Assembly: GCA_009774535.1 (NCBI GenBank)
Contig: VSNY01000014.1
Span: forward strand, 1-39,921
From: Lachnospiraceae bacterium
GTDB taxonomy: Bacteria; Bacillota; Clostridia; Lachnospirales; Lachnospiraceae
Length of the DNA stretch: 39,921 nucleotides
Direction: 5' to 3'
Positions within the stretch are counted from its first letter, which is position 1, and each line of letters opens with the position of its first letter. A program made the translations under genes and the position numbers. Shown one piece after another: positions 6,959 to 14,266 of the stretch. The notes under the pieces are model-generated. The model was not told the DNA's origin. It worked only from the letters and a program-made list of their open reading frames with translations, and searched no databases.

Positions 6959-8535
6959 CAATTGCGGTCTATCTGCGCGTTTCAAAAGAGGGCGGGGACA
7001 GCATTGTAAACCAGCGGAACCTGATCCTGGATTTTATCCGGCATACGCCGGAGTGGGATGGGGCGATGATACAGGAATTTTGTGATGATGGCTGCAGCGG
7101 CAGAAATTTTGATCGTCCTGCGGTGGCAAAGCTGCTAAAACTGGTCAAAGAGGGCAGAATTTCGTGCATTATAGTGAAAGACCTGTCGCGTTTTGGACGG
7201 AATTACCTGGAAGTCGGCAATTATCTTTTCCGGGTCTTTCCATCTCTCGGCGTCCGCCTGATTGCGGTCAATGACCATTATGACAGCGAAAGCTCTATGG
7301 ATTTAGACAGACCGGATATAGGGTTTTGGACATTGATCTACGATATGTATAGCCGTGATTTGTCTGTAAAAGTAAGAAATGCGCTGTATGTAAAGGCACA
7401 GCGCGGCGATTATGTGGGCGCGTTTGCTCCTTATGGATATCGAAAGGATACAGCGGATAAAAACCGGATACTGCCAGATCCCGCAGCCGCGCGGACGGTA
7501 CGGCGTATGTTCCGGCTGGCTGCGGACGGCTGGCCGACGATACGGATTGCCAGGATTTTGAATGAAGAGCAGGTACTGACGCCCATGCAGTATAAGCAGG
7601 CGCAAGGTTTTGGACGAACATCCTGGAACTGCGTACAGGAAACAAATTTCTGGACGCCGGAAACGGTGATAAAAATCCTGCGCGACGAACGGTATGCCGG
7701 AACGGCTGTCTATGGACGCAAAAAACGAAAAGAACCTGGAAAAAGCAGACAGGAACTGGTAAAGAAAAAAGATTGGATTACGGTACAAAACGCCCATCCT
7801 GCTATTATTACAAAGGAGGAGTTCCGTCAGGCGCAGCAAATGCTCAGGGGCTGTAAAGAACGCGGCAGAACCGGAAAAAATAAAAATCCCCTGCTGTATA
7901 AAGTGCGGTGCGGAGTCTGCGGACATGCTATGGTACGCGGCGGTAAAAAGCATCCCTATTATATGTGTACAGTTCCGCTTGTAACGGATCGGTATGCCTG
8001 TCCCAAAGAGCGGATACCAGTGGAAGAACTGCTGGATGTGGTCTGTACGGATCTTGGGCAGCAGATCATGGTTTGTGTGGACTGGCAGAAGGTGCAAAGG
8101 GAAAAAAAGCGCTGTCAGGCCATAGATCATGCAGCTGCTGCAAAAACACTGGCAAAGCTTAGGAAAGCGTATGCAGAGCAGGAACATGAGTTGCAGGAAC
8201 TGTATGAAAAACTAGTCTTTGAACATATCAGCCCGACTGAATACAAAGCAGCAAAAATGGGGTTATTATCCAGGCAGAAGGAGCTTTGCGAGCAGATCCG
8301 GCAGCTGCAGAGCGAAAGCAGGAAACATGGTATGCGGGATTGTGATTATAATTGTCGGTTATCCGTATCAGATCAGGAAATTAGGGAAGCAGCTGAAGCA
8401 ATGCTTACAGATCTTCTAAAGGAAGTAGTAATTTATCCAGGCTGCCGCCTGCAGATGATTTGGCAGAATCAAGATCCGTTGGAAACAGCCAAGGCGGATG
8501 GAGCAGAAGATGCAGCAGTTCAGATCACCCATTAG
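6955..8535 (+). CDS. Large serine recombinase C
   Basis: A 526-residue large serine recombinase with catalytic Ser10 (VYLRVSKEG), the KDLSRFGRNYLEVGNY segment, a recombinase domain (about residues 155-275), a zinc ribbon (CGVCGHAM followed by a C...C pair around residues 320-345) and a C-terminal coiled coil. It is translationally coupled to recombinase B through a four-base overlap. Together they form the right, outward-facing end of the element. The last 30 residues are rich in Ala, Asp and Glu. It appears intact; the recombination target cannot be read from the sequence. Confidence 0.93.
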   Translation: MTIAVYLRVSKEGGDSIVNQRNLILDFIRHTPEWDGAMIQEFCDDGCSGRNFDRPAVAKLLKLVKEGRISCIIVKDLSRFGRNYLEVGNYLFRVFPSLGVRLIAVNDHYDSESSMDLDRPDIGFWTLIYDMYSRDLSVKVRNALYVKAQRGDYVGAFAPYGYRKDTADKNRILPDPAAARTVRRMFRLAADGWPTIRIARILNEEQVLTPMQYKQAQGFGRTSWNCVQETNFWTPETVIKILRDERYAGTAVYGRKKRKEPGKSRQELVKKKDWITVQNAHPAIITKEEFRQAQQMLRGCKERGRTGKNKNPLLYKVRCGVCGHAMVRGGKKHPYYMCTVPLVTDRYACPKERIPVEELLDVVCTDLGQQIMVCVDWQKVQREKKRCQAIDHAAAAKTLAKLRKAYAEQEHELQELYEKLVFEHISPTEYKAAKMGLLSRQKELCEQIRQLQSESRKHGMRDCDYNCRLSVSDQEIREAAEAMLTDLLKEVVIYPGCRLQMIWQNQDPLETAKADGAEDAAVQITH

Positions 8536-8598
8536 AATTGTTACCAGAGAATGGTTGCCAGTCACCAGCTGAATGGTTACCAGAAAGATACGATTTAT

Positions 8599-8640
8599 GC
8601 AGACCGAAAGGAAATGTCTGCAGACCGAAAGGAAATGTCT
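8599..8640 (+). repeat. Perfect tandem duplication of 21 bases
   Basis: Two identical 21-base units (8599-8619 and 8620-8640), starting gcagaccgaaagg, lie between the recombinase C stop and the remnant of the peptidoglycan-binding gene. Just before them, 8540-8583 contains three similar short motifs of the form GTTRCCAG. They may mark the element's right end or recombinase binding sites. Confidence 0.75.
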
Positions 8641-8679
8641 GCAGATCCGATACGGTCAGCTGCTGATTTTAGTCCGTGT

Positions 8680-9048
8680 CAGACAGCAGCTGACCAGGGA
8701 TACTCTGCAATCGAAATTCTGCGGTATTTTTACGGCAGTAATATGTATATCAATACCGCCGAGGAAATCTCAGGCGTGCCGTCTTCCTGGCCGGGAGTCG
8801 TGCTGACGATTGGTTCGTCCGGGGCGAAAGTCCGTCAGATGCAGGAACAGTTAAACCGCATCGCAAGGGCATATCCTGCCCTGCCGACTATTACCGCGGA
8901 CGGCATTTACGGCCCGCGGACACAGGAGGCGGTGGAACAATTCCAGTCCGTCTTTGGACTTCCGGTTACAGGAGATGTGGATTTTAGGACCTGGTATAAG
9001 ATTTCAGAGATTTTCGTCGGCGTATCCAGAATCGCAGAGCTTGCATAG
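8680..9048 (+). pseudogene. 3' remnant of peptidoglycan-binding protein gene
   Basis: From about 8680 the frame reads as the C-terminal part of a Clostridial peptidoglycan-binding protein family: DQGYSAIEILRYFYGSN, then a PG-binding type 1 domain with repeats such as KVRQMQEQLN and the DGIYGPRTQEAVEQFQ segment, ending at IAELA. Full-length members recalled from this family are several hundred residues long with an N-terminal region missing here. The open frame continues upstream to 8551, but that part consists of low-complexity repeat translation (ADRKEMS twice) and is not family sequence. The 5' part is not elsewhere in the window. It is probably a gene cut by the adjacent recombinase element. 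There is no ribosome binding site near a plausible start. Confidence 0.7.
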
Positions 9049-9134
9049 AACCCGAAAGAGTTGTATATAAGCCGGTTCGGGCAGCCATGCAGAAACAGAA
9101 GAGGAACGTTTCACAGGGGAGGAATCAGTTTGAT

Positions 9135-10904
9135 ATGAAAGAACGATGGTATGTAACCGCAAAAAAGGCGGATTTCCAGGCAATTGGGAAAAAATTCGGG
9201 ATCGACCAGGTGACGGCGCGGATTATCCGCAATCGCGATATCGTGGATGACGACGCGATCAGAGACTATCTGGAATGTTCGCCCCGCCAGCTGCATTCCC
9301 CGCATTTGCTGAAAGACGCGCAAAAAGGCGCAGATCTTTTGGCGCTGAAAATTGCGGAAGGGAAAAAAATTCGTGTGATCGGGGATTACGATATTGACGG
9401 GGTGAATGCGTCTTATATCCTGATTACTGGTCTTCGCGTCCTGGGGGCGCAGGTGGATCATGTGATTCCGGACCGTGTACATGACGGCTATGGAATGAAT
9501 CGCGGGATGGTTGTCAAAGCGCTGGAAGATGGCGTAGATACAATTGTGACGTGTGATAATGGTATCTCCGCGGCGCCGGAAATCGCGTTTGCAAAAGAAT
9601 CCGGGCTTACCGTGATTGTTACGGACCATCATGAGGTTCCGTTTTCCCTGGACGAACAGGGAGAGAAAATCTACCAGCTTCCGGCAGCCGACGCGATTAT
9701 CAATCCCAAACAGGCGGACTGCACATATCCGTATGCCGGACTGTGCGGGGCGGCTGTAGCATGGAAATTTATCCAGGTATTGTATGAAAATATGGGAATT
9801 TCGGTGGAACGCAGTTTTGAGATGATTGCACACGTGGCGTTTGCAACGGTTGGGGATGTCATGGATCTGACCGGAGAGAACCGGACGCTGGTAAAGCTTG
9901 GGCTGCAGGCGGTACATGAAACCGACAATCCCGGCCTTTGTGCATTGATCAGCCAAAACAAACTGGAAAAAGGGCAGATCCGTTCCTGGCATTTCGGATT
10001 TGTCCTGGGACCCTGCATCAATGCCGGAGGCAGGCTTGATACGGCCAGAAGGTCGTTGCAGTTATTGATGGAGCCTTCCTTAGAAAAGGCGTCGCAGCTG
10101 GCAAAAGAGCTGGTAGAGTTGAACGACAGGCGCAAAAATTTAACGCTGCAGGGCCTGGAGGATGCAAAACATCTGATCGAAGAGCAGGGACTTTGCAACG
10201 ACCGGGTACTCGTCGTCTATCTGCCGCAGTGCCATGAGAGCCTTGCAGGCATTATTGCGGGCAGGATCAGAGAGCAGTACCATAAGCCGGTATTTGTCCT
10301 GACCAATGCAGAGGACGGAGGGGTAAAAGGTTCCGGCCGTTCCATTGAAGCTTATTCGATGTATGAAGAAATGACAAAATGCAAAGATCTGATGACAAAA
10401 TTCGGAGGCCATCCGATGGCGGCAGGATTATCCATGGACAAGGAAAATGTAGAAACGTTCCGAAGGGATTTAAATGCTTTCTGCAGCCTGACTGAAGAGG
10501 ATTTTGTAGAAAAAATACATATTGATGTTCCAATGCCGCTGTATTATATTCGTACACAGCTTATTCGTGAATTTGAGCGCTTGGAGCCATTTGGAAAAGG
10601 CAACGAAAAACCTGTATTTGCGGTACGGGATGTACATCCTTTGCGCGGGAATATTGTCGGCAAAAATAAAAATGTGCTGAAACTGGCGCTGGAAGACGGT
10701 GCGGGAGGCATTATGGACGCGGTTTATTTTGGGGATATCGAATCTTTTCTGGCTTTTTTGCGCGAAAAATCTTCTTCCGCTCAGGTAGAGGCATTGCTGC
10801 GCGGGGAGCCGCAGCAGATCCGTTTTTCTGCGACGTATGATCCATCGGTAGATACTTATCTGGGGCGGGAAAAAGTGCAGGTGATTATCCGCCATTATTG
10901 TTAG
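9135..10904 (+). CDS. recJ: Single-stranded-DNA-specific exonuclease RecJ
   Basis: This 589-residue protein carries the DHH phosphoesterase motifs of RecJ: VIGDYDIDG (motif I, with Ile in place of the more usual Ala), VTDHHE (motif III), and GGHPMAAG in the DHHA1 domain. RecJ degrades single-stranded DNA 5' to 3' in recombination and mismatch or base excision repair, using divalent metals. The ATG at 9135 is preferred over the upstream in-frame ATG at 9087, because GGGGAGGA lies about 11 bases before it and the protein then starts MKERWYVTAKKADF, the typical beginning. It sits alone between the PG-binding remnant and a convergent lipoprotein gene. Confidence 0.93.
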   Translation: MKERWYVTAKKADFQAIGKKFGIDQVTARIIRNRDIVDDDAIRDYLECSPRQLHSPHLLKDAQKGADLLALKIAEGKKIRVIGDYDIDGVNASYILITGLRVLGAQVDHVIPDRVHDGYGMNRGMVVKALEDGVDTIVTCDNGISAAPEIAFAKESGLTVIVTDHHEVPFSLDEQGEKIYQLPAADAIINPKQADCTYPYAGLCGAAVAWKFIQVLYENMGISVERSFEMIAHVAFATVGDVMDLTGENRTLVKLGLQAVHETDNPGLCALISQNKLEKGQIRSWHFGFVLGPCINAGGRLDTARRSLQLLMEPSLEKASQLAKELVELNDRRKNLTLQGLEDAKHLIEEQGLCNDRVLVVYLPQCHESLAGIIAGRIREQYHKPVFVLTNAEDGGVKGSGRSIEAYSMYEEMTKCKDLMTKFGGHPMAAGLSMDKENVETFRRDLNAFCSLTEEDFVEKIHIDVPMPLYYIRTQLIREFERLEPFGKGNEKPVFAVRDVHPLRGNIVGKNKNVLKLALEDGAGGIMDAVYFGDIESFLAFLREKSSSAQVEALLRGEPQQIRFSATYDPSVDTYLGREKVQVIIRHYC

Positions 10905-10968
10905 AAGAAGAAAGGCAGAACGACAGATCAGAAGCACAATACTATTTTAAGATGCAGAAATAGAAATA

Positions 10969-10998
10969 CCCGCCAGCGGATAAACTGCCGCGGGCGGG
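10969..10998. terminator. GC-rich hairpin between convergent genes
   Basis: CCCGCCAGCGG (10969-10979) pairs with CCGCGGGCGGG (10988-10998), with one bulge, between the ends of recJ and the lipoprotein gene. No long T run follows on either strand, so it is a possible bidirectional terminator of moderate quality. Confidence 0.45.
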
Positions 10999-11027
10999 CT
11001 TAGAATGATTCTTTTGCGGCCTGCTTA

Positions 11028-11966
11028 TTATTCAGCAGGTGTTGCAGCTGCTTTTGCTTCATCAGGAATCGTGAAATCAGCCGCAGCATTGTAATCGGAA
11101 CAAGTCATACTGATCTGTGCTTTTGTATATTCCATAGTTACGCCTTCTGCCTGATCGCCCATCGACGCAAGAACATTAGACATCATGGAATTCATCATTT
11201 CTGTCATATCCATTTCGTATTTCACAGGGTAGTATTCTGCTTCATCGATCCATAAGGTAATCGGAAGGTCACCAAGATCCTGGAACATGCTTTCCAGCTG
11301 TGAGGTATCCAGACCTGCAGAGGTTAAAGAATCCAGCACGCCGGTTGACATAACCGTTTCCTGCATATCATCTCCAGTGATTACACCTGTATATTTACGA
11401 GCGGCTTTTCCATCTACCTGTTCGGTGCCGGCATCCTGAAAATGATAGCTGTCCTGCATATAATTCGTAATATTGCCTGCCGCATCGTATGCTTCTAAAT
11501 CGTCCATCTGAACAGACTGTGACTGCCAGTTGGCGCCGTCGCTTATGTACATGGTGTAAGTACCGTCTTCAGAAGCTTCCGCGTACATGGTCATATTGCT
11601 GGAACCAGCTTCTCCGGCGTCCATGCTGATATCCGCTTTGAATTGTACCGGATCATAGAAACAGGACATATCTACAGTGCTTGAAGTATCCAAAGACTGT
11701 GATTCACCGTTTGCGCTCATTGTCATGGATATGTCCGCTGTCATTTTTCCGTTCAGGCTTTTGATTTCTTTCATTTTTTCCTGTGCGGCAGCATAAATAT
11801 CCACATCTGCATCGTTGTTTCCATCCGTTTCGTTATCCGCGGATGTATCTTTGGTAACTGGATCTCCTGCATCCTTTTTGTTATCGTCGGCACTGCCGCA
11901 GGCAGCTGCGGAACAGGTCATGGAAACTGCTAACAGCAGAGCAAGAAATTTGGATCGCATTTTCAT
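11028..11966 (-). CDS. Secreted lipoprotein, DUF6612-like
   Basis: A 312-residue lipoprotein. The N-terminus (MKMRSKFLALLLAVSM) is a signal peptide ending in a lipobox, with SAAAC giving the lipidated cysteine, followed by an acidic Asp/Asn-rich linker. The mature part alternates beta-strand-like segments (LNGKMTADISMTMSANG, a later VDGKAARKYTG) and resembles the LolA/LppX-fold lipoproteins called DUF6612 in Firmicutes; this comparison is from memory. Function is unknown, possibly binding a lipid or peptide at the outer face of the membrane. The start at 11966 is chosen because GAGGAGGA lies eight bases upstream; an in-frame start at 12035 would overlap the promoter. It has its own promoter with a palindrome at the start site. 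Confidence 0.8.
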   Translation of the reverse strand: MKMRSKFLALLLAVSMTCSAAACGSADDNKKDAGDPVTKDTSADNETDGNNDADVDIYAAAQEKMKEIKSLNGKMTADISMTMSANGESQSLDTSSTVDMSCFYDPVQFKADISMDAGEAGSSNMTMYAEASEDGTYTMYISDGANWQSQSVQMDDLEAYDAAGNITNYMQDSYHFQDAGTEQVDGKAARKYTGVITGDDMQETVMSTGVLDSLTSAGLDTSQLESMFQDLGDLPITLWIDEAEYYPVKYEMDMTEMMNSMMSNVLASMGDQAEGVTMEYTKAQISMTCSDYNAAADFTIPDEAKAAATPAE

Positions 11967-11993
11967 ATGTATGTTCCTCCTCAAATTTAATAC

Positions 11994-12005
11994 AGACAAT
12001 TGTCT
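11994..12005. promoter_or_regulatory. Perfect 12-base palindrome, possible operator
   Basis: AGACAATTGTCT is a perfect palindrome placed just downstream of the lipoprotein gene's -10 box and upstream of its ribosome binding site. That position is typical of a repressor operator. The binding protein is unknown. Confidence 0.5.
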
Positions 12006-12013
12006 ATTCCTAA

Positions 12014-12042
12014 ATACTAGTACTTTTTTCTGCATTTGTCAA
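12014..12042 (-). promoter_or_regulatory. Sigma-A promoter of lipoprotein gene
   Basis: On the minus strand a consensus TTGACA (12037-12042) is followed after 17 bases by TAGTAT (12014-12019). The transcript would begin just before or in the palindrome at 11994-12005. Confidence 0.7.
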
Positions 12043-12074
12043 TTGGATTTTTGAATAATATTTTGGACAATGTG

Positions 12075-12102
12075 CTGCCTTTGGCAACAGTTCCAAAAGC
12101 AG
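12075..12102 (-). terminator. Hairpin after AEC transporter gene
   Basis: On the minus strand CTGCTTTTGG and CCAAAGGCAG form a ten-base-pair stem with an eight-base loop 19 bases past the transporter stop. No T run follows, so termination would be weak. Confidence 0.4.
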
Positions 12103-12120
12103 CGCGATATGATACCGGAT

Positions 12121-13032
12121 CTAAACAAACATCATAAGCAGCGGAACCGTCAGTACGCATAATATGGTAGATAAAATAATTGCCGCGCTGCAGACGGTCA
12201 CATCCAATCCTCTTTGGTTTCCAAGGATCAGCGGCATATTTCCCACAGGCATTCCGAACATTACCAGGCAGACAGCCCGCAGCTGCGGATCTTTAATTAC
12301 CAGGCTGATTACAGGCAGCAGCAAAAGCGGCAGTAATAGCAGCTTGATCATAGAAAACACATACAATTGCGGCTGGCCGAAGATTTTTCGGATCTTTGAA
12401 CCGGCCAGTGCGAATCCAACCGCAAGGAGAGCCATTGGAGATGTGATGTTGCCTAGATAAGTAATGGCTGTCTTTATAAATTCCGGCAGACGGATATCAA
12501 ATAAAATAATTCCAAGCGCGGCGATTCCTGATAAGGTACCAGGATTGATCATGGCCCTGCATGAAGCGGCTGTCAGCTTCCCATCCATAAGCGCAATTCC
12601 ATACGTATAGAATACAAGTGTATAGACGAGCATAAATTCGGATACATAGATCACATATTCCGTTCCAAAAATACTGGAAATTACTGGTATGCCAATAAAT
12701 CCTACGTTGGAAAACACAAACATCAGCTGTATCATTTTTCGCTGCATCTGGTCTTTTTCAAAGAATGGAGATATTATCATCCCCGCCACAATAAATACAA
12801 GAAACATCCCTGCGGCAATGCATCCGGCAAGAATTACCGTATCCGGGGAAACCTGTCCGACAGAATTTGCCGCGCTGGACAGTACGAGCAGCGGGTTAAA
12901 GATCCGTACGATCAGATGGGACATCTGGTTATTCGTGTGTTCGTCCATCATTCCTTTTTTTGTAATCAAATACCCGGCGCCGATCATAATTAAAAGCGCT
13001 GACATTTGAAAAAATACTGTTAAAAATGTCAT
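12121..13032 (-). CDS. AEC-family (auxin efflux carrier-like) transporter
   Basis: This 303-residue membrane protein has about ten hydrophobic segments in two halves, the arrangement of AEC-family permeases (for example MIGAGYLITKKGMM near the N-terminus, followed by a characteristic Asn/Pro helix, RIFNPLLVLSS). Family members export or import organic acids such as malate or other anions; the substrate here cannot be assigned. The gene is divergent from a small XRE regulator gene 229 bases away and shares that intergenic control region, so the regulator may act on it. No unusual features were seen. Confidence 0.85.
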   Translation of the reverse strand: MTFLTVFFQMSALLIMIGAGYLITKKGMMDEHTNNQMSHLIVRIFNPLLVLSSAANSVGQVSPDTVILAGCIAAGMFLVFIVAGMIISPFFEKDQMQRKMIQLMFVFSNVGFIGIPVISSIFGTEYVIYVSEFMLVYTLVFYTYGIALMDGKLTAASCRAMINPGTLSGIAALGIILFDIRLPEFIKTAITYLGNITSPMALLAVGFALAGSKIRKIFGQPQLYVFSMIKLLLLPLLLLPVISLVIKDPQLRAVCLVMFGMPVGNMPLILGNQRGLDVTVCSAAIILSTILCVLTVPLLMMFV

Positions 13033-13182
13033 ATTTTTCCTCTTTCTTTTTTTGTTTTTTCCGCTTGATCAGCAGATGGAAATCCGTTGGCTGTTATGAT
13101 ACATCGTTATTATATATCAACAGATGGATTTTTACTATGACTTCCTGTTTTTAAATGGCTGTATATTTCTTTCACAACCGGT

Positions 13183-13232
13183 TATACTAAGGCTACGCAA
13201 ATAGTAACAGTTCAAGAGTGTTCGCAACTGTT
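13183..13232 (+). promoter_or_regulatory. -10 box and inverted repeat before XRE gene
   Basis: A TATACT (13183-13188) with no good -35 box is followed by the inverted repeat AACAGTT (13206-13212) and AACTGTT (13226-13232), arms 13 bases apart. This lies 30-56 bases before the XRE start and is a candidate autoregulatory operator. Confidence 0.4.
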
Positions 13233-13261
13233 GCCGCAAATATGGAAATGAGGTGCTTATC

Positions 13262-13462
13262 GTGAAAGTTAATCTTGACCAGCTTTTGGACAGTAAAGGG
13301 ATTTCACAAAACCAGATGGCAAAAGATACAGGGATCTCTGCTTCTACGCTTCGGAATCTGAACCATAACCGGACAACGCGTATCAGTTTCGAGATTTTAG
13401 AAAAAATCTGCCAGTATCTGGGATGTGGCGTAGCGGATGTGCTTTCGCTGGAAAATAATTAA
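13262..13462 (+). CDS. Small XRE-family helix-turn-helix regulator
   Basis: A 66-residue protein that is essentially one Cro/CI-type helix-turn-helix domain: LDQLLDSKGISQNQMAKDTG, then ISASTLRNL as recognition helix and ICQYLGCGVADVL. This is the YozG-like group of minimal Firmicutes regulators. It starts with GTG at 13262, seven bases after a GAGGTG site; an in-frame GTG at 13253 overlaps that site and is less likely. It probably binds DNA as a dimer and may control itself and the divergent AEC transporter. A good terminator follows. Confidence 0.85.
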   Translation: MKVNLDQLLDSKGISQNQMAKDTGISASTLRNLNHNRTTRISFEILEKICQYLGCGVADVLSLENN

Positions 13463-13477
13463 AATAGGGTGTAAATG

Positions 13478-13513
13478 GCCTTTCGGATGGTTGAAAATTC
13501 GGAAGGCTTTTTT
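13478..13513 (+). terminator. Rho-independent terminator of XRE gene
   Basis: GCCTTTCGGA (13478-13487) pairs with TTCGGAAGGC (13498-13507), ten pairs including two G-T, followed by six T residues. It begins 16 bases after the stop codon. Confidence 0.85.
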
Positions 13514-13666
13514 AGATATGCACACTGAATTCATAGAATGTTCACACCATTATCATTGAAATATGTTAAAATAAAAAGGCCAGGATTTTCGCAAAATCTA
13601 TTATTAATTGGATTTGGGAGTCTGTAGTACATAGTTTTATTTTGGTTTTATGATTAGGAGGATGAG

Positions 13667-14251
13667 ATGAAGAAGAGATTGACAGCATTTTTATTAGCGG
13701 CGGTTGTTAGCGCGGGCATATGTTCCATGCAGGCAGTGATCGGCCCGGCGCCAGGACCAGGGGCGTTGGAAACGGTTACGGTACAGGCGGCAGCGCAGCC
13801 TTCAGCGTCCAAACTGGCGGCGGCAATTAAAAAAGCATACGGAGAAAACTACTGGCCGAATTACCAGCTGGACAAAGACGAAATCAAAAGCAAATACGGC
13901 GTGGCATCTTCGCTGTATGCGTCTGCTTATGCGGAAGTGCCGATGATCAGCGCACAAGTTGACCAGCTGGTAATTTTTAAAGCAAAAAATAAAACAGCAA
14001 AAAAGAAGATTTTAAGCGCGGTCAAAGAATATCAGAAGAACTTGAAGGCTGATACGATGCAGTATCCAATGAATCTTCTGAAAATACAAGGATCCAAAGT
14101 ATATACAAATGGAAATTATGTCTGCTTTTTTATGCTGGGCGGCAGCGCTGACAAGAGTGTGGAAGAAAATGGTACAGAGGAAGAAATTATTAAGGCTTAT
14201 CAGAAGCTGAATCAAAAAGCGGTCAGCACCGTAAAGAAGAAGCTGAAATAA
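13667..14251 (+). CDS. Secreted DUF4358 protein
   Basis: A 194-residue exported protein with an N-terminal signal peptide (MKKRLTAFLLAAVVSAGI) and a likely cleavage site near VQAAAQ. The remainder matches the DUF4358 pattern as I recall it: AEVPMISAQVDQLVIFKAK, then a repeated Lys-rich region and MQYPMNLLKIQGSKVY with a following YVCFFMLG strand. Function is unknown. In Lachnospiraceae, genes of this family are often found beside DHHW and MBOAT genes, implying a role in modification of surface polysaccharide; here the DHHW gene follows 15 bases downstream. An AGGAGGATGAG site precedes the ATG. It is probably extracytoplasmic and may be attached via the cut signal peptide only. Confidence 0.82.
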   Translation: MKKRLTAFLLAAVVSAGICSMQAVIGPAPGPGALETVTVQAAAQPSASKLAAAIKKAYGENYWPNYQLDKDEIKSKYGVASSLYASAYAEVPMISAQVDQLVIFKAKNKTAKKKILSAVKEYQKNLKADTMQYPMNLLKIQGSKVYTNGNYVCFFMLGGSADKSVEENGTEEEIIKAYQKLNQKAVSTVKKKLK

Positions 14252-14266
14252 CAGACAGGTCAGAAA

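Noticed and set aside
8599..8640. Short repeat array as a CRISPR
   Set aside because: Only two units, directly adjacent with no spacers and no cas genes nearby.
8551..8679. N-terminal extension of the peptidoglycan-binding frame as genuine coding sequence
   Set aside because: It is largely the translation of a tandem DNA repeat (ADRKEMS twice), has no ribosome binding site and lies in the junction of the element.
2590..8700. Direct repeats marking attachment sites of the recombinase element
   Set aside because: No repeat longer than chance was found between the two edges; serine recombinase cores can be as short as two bases, so the ends cannot be fixed from this sequence.
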